Shown in pieces: positions 16,470 through 23,472 of a stretch of 23,472 nucleotides of DNA (within the stretch, counting starts at the first letter, position 1; each line of letters begins with the position of its first letter). The translations under genes were made by a program, and so were the position numbers. The DNA comes from CAZDQL01 sp964507325 (GTDB lineage: Bacteria; Planctomycetota; UBA1135; GCA-002686595), in the NCBI GenBank assembly GCA_964507325.1, contig CAZDQL010000102.1, positions 1-23,472 of the forward strand. Reading direction: 5' to 3'. The notes below the pieces were generated by a model. That model had not been told where the DNA came from, made no database searches, and saw only the letters and a list, made by a program, of their open reading frames with translations.

Positions 16470-17924
16470 ATGCCCCCCCTTCGCATCTGCCTGATCGCCT
16501 CCGAGGTCGCCCCCTTCGCCAAGGCGGGCGGTCTGGCCGACGTCAGCGCCGCCCTGGCGCGCTACCTGACCCGGGCCGGGCACGACGTGCGGCTCTTCAT
16601 GCCCCTCTACGGGCGCATGGGGTGGATGCATTTCGAGACGGTGGAAAGCGCCCAGGGGATCGAGCTGGACTTCGGCCCGCACCGCTGGTGGGCGACGATC
16701 CGCACCACCCAGCTCCCCGACAGCGAGGTCTGGGTGCGCTGCGTGGACGTCCCCGAGCTCTTCGGAGGGGACTGGCTCTACGGCGACGGCTCCTGGGAGG
16801 CGTTCCGCTTCGCGGCCCTCACCCGCGCCGCCCTCGCGGGCTGCCAGCGGGAGGGCTGGGCCCCCCACGTGGTCCACGTGCACGACTGGCACACCGCCCT
16901 GGCGCCCCTCTACCTCAAGACCTACTACGGCTGGGACGACCTCTTCGCCGACACGCGCACCCTGCTCACGATCCACAACCTGGCCTACCAGGGGCGCTTC
17001 TCGTCGGAGATCGTGGGCGACCTGGGCTTTGGGCTCGAGCGCTCCGCCCTGCACCAGGAGCACCTGGCCGAGGGCTGGATGGGGTTCCTCGAGACGGGGC
17101 TCCTGCACGCCACCGCCATCACGACCGTCAGCGAGACCTACGCGCGTGAGATCCAGACCCTCGAGCAGGGTGAGGGGCTCGATCACCTCTTGCGGTCGCG
17201 CTCCGACCGCCTCTTCGGGATCACCAACGGCGTCGACGGGGCGGTCTGGGACCCGGCCACCGACCCCCACCTGCCGGCGAACTACTCCCCCTCCGACACC
17301 TCGGGCAAGCGCCTCTGCAAGCGGGCCCTCCTGGAACGCTTCGACCTGCCGGGCGGCGACGACACCCCGGTGATCGGAGCGATCTCGCGCCTCACCTACC
17401 AGAAGGGCTTCGATCTGCTGCCCGACGCCCTGCCGGTGATCCTGCACCGCGAAGACGTGCGCTTCATCCTCCTGGGCGCCGGCGACCAGCACTACGAGGG
17501 CTACTTCCACTGGCTCGGGCAGGCCTTCCCCGACAAGGTGCGCTTCTACGCGGGCTACGACGAGGAGCTCTCGCACCTGATCGAGGCGGGCAGCGACATC
17601 TTCCTGATGCCGTCGCTCTTCGAGCCCTGCGGGCTGAACCAGATGTACAGCCTGCGTTACGGGACGGTCCCGGTGGTGCGGCGCACCGGCGGCCTGGCGG
17701 ACACGGTGGAGCAGATCGAGGCGGACCCCGAGCGAGGCACGGGGGTCTGCTTCGACGAGTTCTCGAGCCGGGGGGTCCTGGGGGCCCTCGAGTACGCCCT
17801 GAGGCTCTACGGCGACCGGGAGCGCTGGCGGGAGATCGTACGCCGGGGTATGTCGCGGGACTTCTCCTGGGAGCACCAGGTGGAGCGCTACGTGGAGCTC
17901 TACCGGCGCTTGCCGGAGCTGTGA
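16470..17924 (+). CDS. glgA: Glycogen synthase (ADP-glucose, GT5 family)
   Basis: This 484-residue cytoplasmic retaining glycosyltransferase adds glucose from ADP-glucose to glycogen chains. The N-terminal KAGGL motif (18-22, in SEVAPFAKAGGLADV) binds the nucleotide sugar. HDWHTALAPLYLK and TIHNLAYQG are typical GT5 strands. ITNGVDGAVWDPATD marks the domain junction, and MPSLFEPCGLNQMYSLRYGTVPVVRRTGGLADTV is the conserved C-terminal catalytic region with the E-x7-E type donor site. Length is typical. ATG 16470 is chosen because homology begins there; the frame is open back to 16233 but that stretch lies in the palindrome. A TAGAAT hexamer sits only 8 bases before the ATG, so if it is used the mRNA would be almost leaderless. 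Confidence 0.96.
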   Translation: MPPLRICLIASEVAPFAKAGGLADVSAALARYLTRAGHDVRLFMPLYGRMGWMHFETVESAQGIELDFGPHRWWATIRTTQLPDSEVWVRCVDVPELFGGDWLYGDGSWEAFRFAALTRAALAGCQREGWAPHVVHVHDWHTALAPLYLKTYYGWDDLFADTRTLLTIHNLAYQGRFSSEIVGDLGFGLERSALHQEHLAEGWMGFLETGLLHATAITTVSETYAREIQTLEQGEGLDHLLRSRSDRLFGITNGVDGAVWDPATDPHLPANYSPSDTSGKRLCKRALLERFDLPGGDDTPVIGAISRLTYQKGFDLLPDALPVILHREDVRFILLGAGDQHYEGYFHWLGQAFPDKVRFYAGYDEELSHLIEAGSDIFLMPSLFEPCGLNQMYSLRYGTVPVVRRTGGLADTVEQIEADPERGTGVCFDEFSSRGVLGALEYALRLYGDRERWREIVRRGMSRDFSWEHQVERYVELYRRLPEL

Positions 17925-18009
17925 CCTGCTTCCCCCCTCCTCCCCCCGCGCAGGATAAGTTGGTAGGAGCGTTCGCCCGACCCCGCGTGCTCCCAGCCGA
18001 ACCCCGCCC

Positions 18010-19608
18010 ATGCACCCCTCCCGACACCCCGCCCTCTGCGCCCTGCCGCTGCTCCTGGCCCTGACCTCCGCGGCCGCCGCCGACGACCCCGTGGAGTGGC
18101 GCGATCGCCGGCCCAGGTGCCCCAGCGCCGAGTGGGACGCCCTGGAGGGCGAGCCCGCGCCCAGCCTGGCCGAGCTGAGCGGCTGGCTGAACAGCGAGCC
18201 GTTGGACTGGGCGAGCCTGCACGGGAAAGTGGTGCTGATCGACATGTGGGGCACCTGGTGTAACCCCTGCCTCAAATCCCTGCCCCACCTGGTCGAGCTG
18301 CACGAGCGCTTCGCCGACCGCGGGCTGGTGGTGCTCGGGGTGCACTCCAAGCGGGGCAGCGACCGCTTGCCGTCCTTCGCCGCCGGCCGCAACCTACCCC
18401 ACCCCTTGGCGGTGGACTCCATGCGAGCCCTCGAGGGCCGCTTGCACCTGAAGTTCTGGCCGACCTACTTCATCGTCGGCCGCGATGGCCGCATGCGCGT
18501 CGCCGGGGTGAACATGGGGAAGGACGAGCGAGGAGAGCCCTGGCTGGATCGCGCACTGGAGACGATCCTGGCGGAGCCGTGGGAGTCGGGTTGGCCCGCG
18601 GTGGTCGAGAAGAAGCTCTACGGCAAGGACGTGCGGGGCCAAGCGGCGCCACCCCTCGAGGTCGAGACCTGGCTCACCGAAGAGCCGGACCTGGAGGGCA
18701 AGTGCGTCCTGATCGACCTCTGGGCCACCTGGTGCGGCCCCTGCAAGCGGGCCATGCCGAAGCTCGAGGCGCTGCACGAGAAGTACGGCGACGACCTGGT
18801 GGTGATCGGCCTCTCCGACCAGCACCCCGACGCCCCGAACCGCAAGGGAGAGCCCTGGGGCCCGGTGGTGGCCGAGTACGTCGCCGCCCAGGGGTTCACC
18901 TACTACCAGGCCCTGGACGGCCAGGGGCGCACCAAGCGCGCCCTCGAGGTGCGCGGCATCCCGCACGTCCTGCTGCTCGACTCGCGCGGCATCGTGCGCT
19001 GGCAGGGGGTGCCCGAGGGCAAGGTCGATCCCCTGACCGACGAGGTCGTGGCCGCGGTGATCGCCACCGACCGCGCCCAGCGCGCTGAGCAGGACCCCGC
19101 ACCCGCCGCGGACTCCTCCGAGCTGGAATGGCCGCCCCACGTCCAGAAGCGCCTCTGGGCCGAGAAGGACCTGCGCGGTCGACCCGCACCCGCCTGCGAG
19201 GTGGCCAGTTGGCTGACGGAGGAGCCCTCCCGCGAGGGCAAGGTGCTGCTCTTCGACTTCTGGGCCACCTGGTGCCCTCCCTGCCGCCGCCTGATTCCCG
19301 AGCTGAACGACTGGCAGGAGCGCTTCGCCGACGACCTGGTCGTGATCGGGATCAGCGCCGAGGAGAGCGCCACGGTGCAGGACTTCCTCGAGCGCACCCA
19401 GGTCGACTACGCCCTGGCCCTCGACCCCGAGAAGCGCATGTCGCAGGCGATCGGCGTCGAGGGACTGCCCCACGTGGTGGTGGTGGACAGCCAGGGCATC
19501 GTGCGCTGGCAGGGTTTCCCCCTCTCCGACGAGGACCGGCTGACCACCGCCACGCTGGAGCGCATCATCGAGCTGGACCGCCGACAGCGGGAGGCCAAGC
19601 GCCAGTGA
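18010..19608 (+). CDS. Secreted protein with three tandem TlpA/ResA-like thioredoxin domains
   Basis: This 532-residue protein has a signal peptide (about 1-23, LPLLLALTSAAAA, no lipobox), so it acts outside the cytoplasm. Three thioredoxin-fold units follow, each with a redox CXXC: Cys84-NP-Cys87, Cys242-GP-Cys245 and Cys422-PP-Cys425. The matching cis-prolines are in WPTYF (151), GIPHV (318) and GLPHV (487). Units 2 and 3 are close: both are preceded by a similar linker (KxLRGxxAP...WLTEEP) and both end in GIVRWQG, so they probably arose by a recent duplication; unit 1 is more diverged. TlpA/ResA proteins reduce disulfides for cytochrome c maturation and other envelope targets. Three active sites with different dipeptides suggest a relay or different substrates. 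The stop overlaps the moaA start as GTGA. Confidence 0.9.
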   Translation: MHPSRHPALCALPLLLALTSAAAADDPVEWRDRRPRCPSAEWDALEGEPAPSLAELSGWLNSEPLDWASLHGKVVLIDMWGTWCNPCLKSLPHLVELHERFADRGLVVLGVHSKRGSDRLPSFAAGRNLPHPLAVDSMRALEGRLHLKFWPTYFIVGRDGRMRVAGVNMGKDERGEPWLDRALETILAEPWESGWPAVVEKKLYGKDVRGQAAPPLEVETWLTEEPDLEGKCVLIDLWATWCGPCKRAMPKLEALHEKYGDDLVVIGLSDQHPDAPNRKGEPWGPVVAEYVAAQGFTYYQALDGQGRTKRALEVRGIPHVLLLDSRGIVRWQGVPEGKVDPLTDEVVAAVIATDRAQRAEQDPAPAADSSELEWPPHVQKRLWAEKDLRGRPAPACEVASWLTEEPSREGKVLLFDFWATWCPPCRRLIPELNDWQERFADDLVVIGISAEESATVQDFLERTQVDYALALDPEKRMSQAIGVEGLPHVVVVDSQGIVRWQGFPLSDEDRLTTATLERIIELDRRQREAKRQ

Positions 19609-20651
19609 CCGACCCCTCCCCCACCGTCCCCCTCGACCGGCACGGCCGCGCCCTGCGCAACCTGCGCATCTCGGTCACCGACCGCTGCAACCTGCGCTGC
19701 AACTACTGCATGCCGGAGGACGACTACATCTGGCTGCCCCGCGAGCAGATCCTCTCCTTCGAGGAGCTCTCGCGCCTGGTGGACGCCTTCCTGACCCTGG
19801 GGGTGACCAAGATCCGGCTGACGGGAGGGGAGCCGCTCCTGCGCCGCGGCCTGGAGGAGTTCGTCGCGGAGCTGGCGGCCAAGCCCGGCCTCGTCGATCT
19901 GGCCCTGACGACCAACGGCCTGAAGCTCGCCGACCAGGCTGAGGGGCTGCGTCGGGCGGGGCTGCAGCGGGTCACGATCAGCCTGGACACGCTGCGCCCC
20001 GAGCGCTACCGCGAGATGACGCGGCGTGACGAGCACGGCGCGGTGTTGGAGGGGATCGAGGCGGCCGCGGCGGCGGGCTTGCACCCCGTCAAGCTCAACA
20101 CGGTGCTGATGCAGGGGGTCAACGACGACGAGCTGGCGCCGCTGGTCGAATTCGCCCGCGCCGGCGGCCACGAGCTGCGCTTCATCGAGTACATGGACGT
20201 GGGGGGCGCGACCCGCTGGGCCGCGGCCCGGGTGGTCACCCGCGACGAGATCCTGCGCGCGGTGGCGCAGCGCTGCGGCCCCCCCACCCCCTTCTCCCCG
20301 GCCGACCCCGCCCCCGCGGAGCGCTACCGGCTGCCGGACGGGACCGTCTTCGGGATCGTCGCCTCCACCAGCGCCCCCTTCTGCTCGAGCTGCGACCGCT
20401 CGCGCCTGACCGCCGACGGCAAGTTCTTCACCTGCCTCTACGCCCGGGAGGGGCTCGACCTGGCCCGACCCCTGCGCGGGGGAGCCAGCGGCGACGAGCT
20501 CGCCCGCATCCTGCGCAGGCGCTGGATCGAGCGCGAGGATCGGGGGGCGGAGGAACGCCTGCGGCTGGCGGAGGGCAGCCGCGCCGCCCTGGCCCAGGCC
20601 GAGGACCTGCGCGGGAACCCGCACCTGGAGATGCACACGCGCGGGGGGTGA
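19605..20651 (+). CDS. moaA: GTP 3',8-cyclase, molybdenum cofactor biosynthesis
   Basis: This 348-residue radical SAM enzyme rearranges GTP in the first step of molybdopterin synthesis; its product is used by MoaC. The N-terminal SAM cluster is bound by Cys28, Cys32 and Cys35 (TDRCNLRCNYCMPED). RLTGGEPLLRR (71-81) is the GGEP motif. The C-terminal GTP-binding cluster is bound by Cys260, Cys263 and Cys277 (FCSSCDRSRLTADGKFFTC). The protein ends in Gly-Gly, the catalytic double-glycine tail needed by MoaA. The GTG at 19605 overlaps the stop of the thioredoxin-like gene by four bases, so translation is coupled. No moaC or other mo genes lie next to it; it converges on the MORN-like gene with 10 bp between stops. 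Confidence 0.96.
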   Translation: MTDPSPTVPLDRHGRALRNLRISVTDRCNLRCNYCMPEDDYIWLPREQILSFEELSRLVDAFLTLGVTKIRLTGGEPLLRRGLEEFVAELAAKPGLVDLALTTNGLKLADQAEGLRRAGLQRVTISLDTLRPERYREMTRRDEHGAVLEGIEAAAAAGLHPVKLNTVLMQGVNDDELAPLVEFARAGGHELRFIEYMDVGGATRWAAARVVTRDEILRAVAQRCGPPTPFSPADPAPAERYRLPDGTVFGIVASTSAPFCSSCDRSRLTADGKFFTCLYAREGLDLARPLRGGASGDELARILRRRWIEREDRGAEERLRLAEGSRAALAQAEDLRGNPHLEMHTRGG

Positions 20652-20661
20652 GCCCCGCTGC

Positions 20662-21495
20662 TCAGTCCTGGCGCGCCCCGCCGTGGTAGTGCCCGGTGCG
20701 CTTCTCGACCCGACCCTCGAAGTCGAAGAACTCCCAGTACCCCTCGCGCAGGCCGTTCACGTAGTGGCCGCGCTCCATCACCTGGCCGTTGGTGTAGTAC
20801 TGGATCCACTCCCCGTGGCGCTCGTTCTCGCGGTAGCTCCCCTCGCGCATCGGCCGGCCGGTGTCGTGCCAGCGCTTCCAGAGGCCGTCGCGCCGGCCGG
20901 CGAGGTAGTCCCCCTCCGCCTGGAGTTTGGTATTGGAGAACCAGAAGCGCCAGTGCCCGTGCCGCATGTCGCGCTCGTAGGAGCCTTCGGCCAGCTTGTC
21001 CTCCCCACCTTCGTAGAACTCGATCCAAGGGCCGCTGCGCAGGCCATCCACCCGCTGCCCCTTGGCCCGCAGGTCCCCGTTGGCGTAGAGCAACTCCACG
21101 TCCTCGACGATGGGAGCCAGGGGCTGCGTCGTACCCGTCGCGTCGGGACCCTCCGACGGCTCCTGGGAGCTCTCGGGATCGGTGTCTGCGCTCGTCCCAT
21201 GCGGAAGTGCACCCCCGGAGCCCTCCAGGGCGGCGACCCCCTCCCCGCCCTCCATCGGCGTGCGCGGGGCCGCTCCTCCGCGGGAAGTCGACGAGCCGGG
21301 ATCGGCGAGGACCTGCGGCTCGAGCGCCGGCGCGGGCCGCGCCCGACCGTCCGCGTAGACGGAGACGGGGCCTGCCCTCTCTGGGGCGTAGAACTCCCCG
21401 GGGAAGTTGAGGGTCCACATCAGGATCCCCAGGGCCAGAACGGCCACGGTGAAGAGCGGGAGTCTGCTCACGGCTCTACTCCCCCCCTCCATCAT
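20662..21495 (-). CDS. Membrane-anchored MORN-variant repeat protein
   Basis: This 277-residue protein has one N-terminal hydrophobic anchor (about 12-30, PLFTVAVLALGILMWTLNF). A Pro/Gly/Ser/Glu-rich low-complexity linker covers about 31-128. Five repeats of about 23-26 residues follow (133-275), with the pattern G-x-Y...G-x-R-x-G-x-W-x-x-[FY/W]: for example LRSGPWIEFYEGG, MRHGHWRFWFSN, RRDGLWKRWHDTG, ERHGEWIQYYTNG and LREGYWEFFDFEG. This is the toxin-antitoxin-type MORN repeat variant (PF07661-like), a beta-hairpin scaffold found in many surface and periplasmic proteins. The repeats probably face the periplasm. ATG 21495 overlaps the preceding gene by 20 bases; GTG 21471, just after that gene's stop and behind a GGGGGGAG, is an equally good start (269 residues). 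The binding target is unknown. Confidence 0.8.
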   Translation of the reverse strand: MMEGGSRAVSRLPLFTVAVLALGILMWTLNFPGEFYAPERAGPVSVYADGRARPAPALEPQVLADPGSSTSRGGAAPRTPMEGGEGVAALEGSGGALPHGTSADTDPESSQEPSEGPDATGTTQPLAPIVEDVELLYANGDLRAKGQRVDGLRSGPWIEFYEGGEDKLAEGSYERDMRHGHWRFWFSNTKLQAEGDYLAGRRDGLWKRWHDTGRPMREGSYRENERHGEWIQYYTNGQVMERGHYVNGLREGYWEFFDFEGRVEKRTGHYHGGARQD

Positions 21496-22696
21496 CTCCG
21501 GCTCCGCCAGACGACGCCTCGCGCGCGGCGATCTCCTCGCGCAGCTCGCGCAGGAGGGCGCGAATCTCGATCTCCAGCTCGACTCCCGTCAGGTCGATCC
21601 CGCGCACCACGCCCTTCCCGTCGAGCAGGAAGAGGACCGGGGGCCGGGCCACGCGCCACGCCTCGGCGGCGGGGGCCGCCTCACCCCCCTCCCACGCCAG
21701 GGTCCACCCGATCGGATCGGCGCTGTCGACGCGTTCGACGGCATTCCGATCGCGGTCGCCGCTGATCGCGATCCAGGTGAAGCGCTCGTCCCAGAGCCGC
21801 CGACACAGACGCCGGGCGAGGGCCAGGTCGCGCTCGGCCCCGGGGCGCTCCATCCCCCAGAAGGACACCACGAGCACGCGCCCCTGGTAGTCGGAGAGGC
21901 GCACCTCGTTGCCCGCCAGGTCGTAGGTGGTGAAGTCGGGGGCCAGACGACCAGGGGAGAGGTTCTCCAGACGCCAACGCTCCACCTCGCCCAGCAGGGA
22001 GGCGCGCGTCTCGGGAAAGCGTCCCGCGAGCTCGTCGAGGAGAGCGAGCGCGGCGGTGCGTTGATCGGAATCGGCGCGCGCGAAGGGGGCGCTGCGCCGC
22101 GCCAGGCTGAGCAGCCCGCGGGCCTGGAGCTCGCGGGAGCGACTGCAGCGTTCCAGGAGCCGTGCCAGGCCGCGCACCTCGTCCAGGGGGAGGTCCGGGT
22201 CCTCCTCCAGGAGGGTGAAGAGGGCCGGGTCCAGGAGGGACGCGTCGGAGGCGTGCTCCTCGATCAGGGTGGTGAGGATGCGCGAGCGCGCGGCGACCTG
22301 TTCCGGCGGCAGGGGGCCCGGCGGCAGGGCGCGCGCGGCGCGGAAGTGGCGCGCGAGCCACAGGCGGGCCGGTCCCGATCCGCGCGCGGCGAGCTCCTCG
22401 AAGCGGGGCGCGAAGCGCGCCTCCAGGGGTCGGATGTCACGCGCAGTCGCAGCGGACGGACCGTCGGACGCGGCACGCTCCGCGAGCGCTGCGCGCCACT
22501 GCGTCTCGAGCCGGGCGAACTCGGCGGCCAGGGCCGCGTCCTCTGGCGATCGATCCTCGGGGAGAGCAACCCTCTCGCCCCTTCCCGAATCTGGAAAGGA
22601 GACGGGCCTTCTCTCGGAGTCCAGAGCGGTGGCGCTCCCCGGGGCGCACAGCCAGCAGGCGAGTAGGGTCGGGAGGAGGATTCGCAGGACGGACAT
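21476..22696 (-). CDS. Secreted thioredoxin-fold protein lacking the CXXC active site
   Basis: This 406-residue protein has a signal peptide (MSVLRILLPTLLACWLCAPGSATA); LLAC resembles a lipobox, so lipoprotein anchoring is possible. Residues about 45-240 are helical, Ala/Leu/Arg-rich and may be TPR-like. Residues about 248-385 match the redoxin/TlpA fold: GRLAPDFTTYDLAGNEVRLS, YQGRVLVVSFWG (270-281), a cis-Pro at RPPVLFLLDGKGVVRG, and a C-terminal helix. Where family members have WCxxC, this one has FWGMERPGA, so both redox cysteines are missing and ordinary thiol-disulfide chemistry is unlikely. A binding, chaperone or scaffold role is more plausible. The tail is Gly/Asp-rich. It overlaps the MORN-like gene, so the two products may work together. 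Confidence 0.82.
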   Translation of the reverse strand: MSVLRILLPTLLACWLCAPGSATALDSERRPVSFPDSGRGERVALPEDRSPEDAALAAEFARLETQWRAALAERAASDGPSAATARDIRPLEARFAPRFEELAARGSGPARLWLARHFRAARALPPGPLPPEQVAARSRILTTLIEEHASDASLLDPALFTLLEEDPDLPLDEVRGLARLLERCSRSRELQARGLLSLARRSAPFARADSDQRTAALALLDELAGRFPETRASLLGEVERWRLENLSPGRLAPDFTTYDLAGNEVRLSDYQGRVLVVSFWGMERPGAERDLALARRLCRRLWDERFTWIAISGDRDRNAVERVDSADPIGWTLAWEGGEAAPAAEAWRVARPPVLFLLDGKGVVRGIDLTGVELEIEIRALLRELREEIAAREASSGGAGDDGGGE

Positions 22697-22863
22697 GAAG
22701 GCTTGCCTGCCGTCGCCGGTAGGCTCTCAGCCGCCCAGGGCGGCCGCGGATCGAGATGGGAGATTCGCTGGAGACTCCGACCTTCGCCTGTCTCCAGAGA
22801 TACCCCGAGGGGCGGCTGCCGGCTACACCCGATCCGCGAAAGCCCGCCGGTTCCCACCGATGC
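22697..22863. other. Intergenic gap with a weak inverted repeat
   Basis: No gene was found in these 167 bp. CTGGAGAC (22768-22775) pairs with GTCTCCAG (22790-22797) around a 14-base loop. No T-tract follows on either strand, so I do not call it a terminator. The promoter of the downstream redoxin-like gene may lie here. Confidence 0.3.
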
Positions 22864-23385
22864 TCATTTGAGGGTCACCGCAGTCGCATCGGTGAAGCGG
22901 CTGCCTCCACCCACCCGGTACCAGGTTTGGAAGTTCCAAGTCTGGCCCGGCGCGTAGACCCCGCCGAAACCGGGAATCGGGCCGTAGGCGATCAGATCGG
23001 TGGTGTCCTCGGTTCCGAAGACCAGGTCGCCCACGTAGCGGCCGATGCCAGTGCCGCCAGCGAGACACAGGTCGCCCACCGCCCCAGGGGGGTTGCTGAT
23101 GACGCCGCTGCCGTCGCTGACGTTGGCGTAGCCGACGATGCCGCCGGTCATCCCGGCGGAGGTCAGCACCAGACCGTTCCCCACGACGCAGTCGTACAGG
23201 CGGGTGGTGCCGACGTTGTTGGCGTCGCAGTAGGGGGCGTCACACGCGAAAGCGCCGCAGTCCGAGCTGCAGTCGGTGTAGAGCACCATCCAGAAGTGAC
23301 CTGGGGGAGAAATCAACGGGCCGCACGGCGGATTCGGGATGCTGCCGAACCAGTAGCAGCCGTTGAGCTCGTCAATCGCGAACAT
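22864..23385 (-). CDS. Surface-type hypothetical protein, probably incomplete at its N-terminus
   Basis: From ATG 23385 the frame gives 173 residues with no signal peptide. It is rich in Gly, Asn, Asp and Cys (YTDCSSDCGAFACDAPYCDANN), typical of secreted disulfide-bonded proteins, and contains a run of short beta-like strands. It ends TWNFQTWYRVGGGSRFTDATAVTLK-like, a tail I associate with secreted Planctomycetota proteins (positions about 149-173). In-frame sequence upstream of the ATG still looks coding (NATSGCTPDAPGLGAQD, 23442-23386) but meets a TAG at 23448-23446. Beyond the TAG the same frame reads LGAAATAA, which resembles the end of a signal peptide. The gene may therefore be interrupted by a nonsense mutation, or may start internally; the window edge prevents a decision. 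The function is unknown. Confidence 0.6.
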   Translation of the reverse strand: MFAIDELNGCYWFGSIPNPPCGPLISPPGHFWMVLYTDCSSDCGAFACDAPYCDANNVGTTRLYDCVVGNGLVLTSAGMTGGIVGYANVSDGSGVISNPPGAVGDLCLAGGTGIGRYVGDLVFGTEDTTDLIAYGPIPGFGGVYAPGQTWNFQTWYRVGGGSRFTDATAVTLK

Positions 23386-23472
23386 GTCCTGCGCGCCGAG
23401 GCCGGGGGCATCGGGCGTACACCCTGATGTTGCATTCTCGAGTGCCTATGCTGCAGTGGCTGCGGCCCCGAG

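Noticed and set aside
22768..22797. Eight-bp inverted repeat as a terminator
   Set aside because: The loop is 14 bases and no T-rich tract follows on either strand.

Overview
This is a GC-rich chromosomal window carrying ordinary housekeeping genes mixed with some less common ones. I see no phage, transposase, CRISPR or rRNA/tRNA gene. The source is most likely a Planctomycetota bacterium. I base this on three things: a cell-surface-type protein at the right edge whose C-terminal tail (WNFQTWYR...SRFTDATAVTLK) resembles tails I associate with secreted proteins of that phylum, secreted thioredoxin-like proteins with several domains, and frequent GTG starts with weak Shine-Dalgarno sites. This placement is an inference; another GC-rich Gram-negative-type phylum cannot be excluded.

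Layout, left to right. (1) 101-1597 (-) is a polyprenyl-phosphate sugar-phosphate transferase that starts exopolysaccharide synthesis. (2) A divergent pair follows: an MTA/SAH-type nucleosidase (-) and an extended SDR sugar epimerase (+). (3) A PATAN/DUF4388 protein (+) converges on acetyl-CoA synthetase acsA (-). (4) The 730-bp gap at 6466-7194 is not empty. It holds two small (+) genes that look like diverged paralogues, each ending at a strong hairpin, with three consecutive stem-loops after the first. (5) A long (-) run reads, in transcription order, rpmI, rplT, pheS, pheT, a glycyl-radical-enzyme activase, a HypD-like glycyl radical enzyme and a B12-binding radical SAM protein. Overlaps or short gaps join most of these. 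infC, which normally precedes rpmI, is absent. (6) Between rpmI and the divergent glgA lie a structured rpmI leader and a large imperfect palindrome (16220-16398). (7) On the (+) strand, glgA is followed by a secreted protein with three tandem thioredoxin-like domains, which overlaps moaA by four bases. (8) The right end (-) carries a membrane-anchored MORN-like repeat protein, a secreted redoxin-fold protein that lacks the CXXC, and a surface-type protein whose upstream reading frame is interrupted by a TAG.

Functional picture. Acetate activation, glycogen synthesis and polysaccharide priming cover carbon storage and the envelope. The glycyl radical enzyme pair implies at least periodic anoxia; the three radical SAM enzymes other than that activase pair (MoaA and the B12 protein) and the activase itself all need low-potential Fe-S chemistry. 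Two thioredoxin-fold proteins outside the cytoplasm suggest envelope redox or cytochrome maturation roles. The points most worth a second look are the small paralogous gene pair with its RNA structure, the palindrome between rpmI and glgA, the glycyl-radical module attached to a translation operon, the triple-thioredoxin protein and the cysteine-less redoxin/MORN pair.
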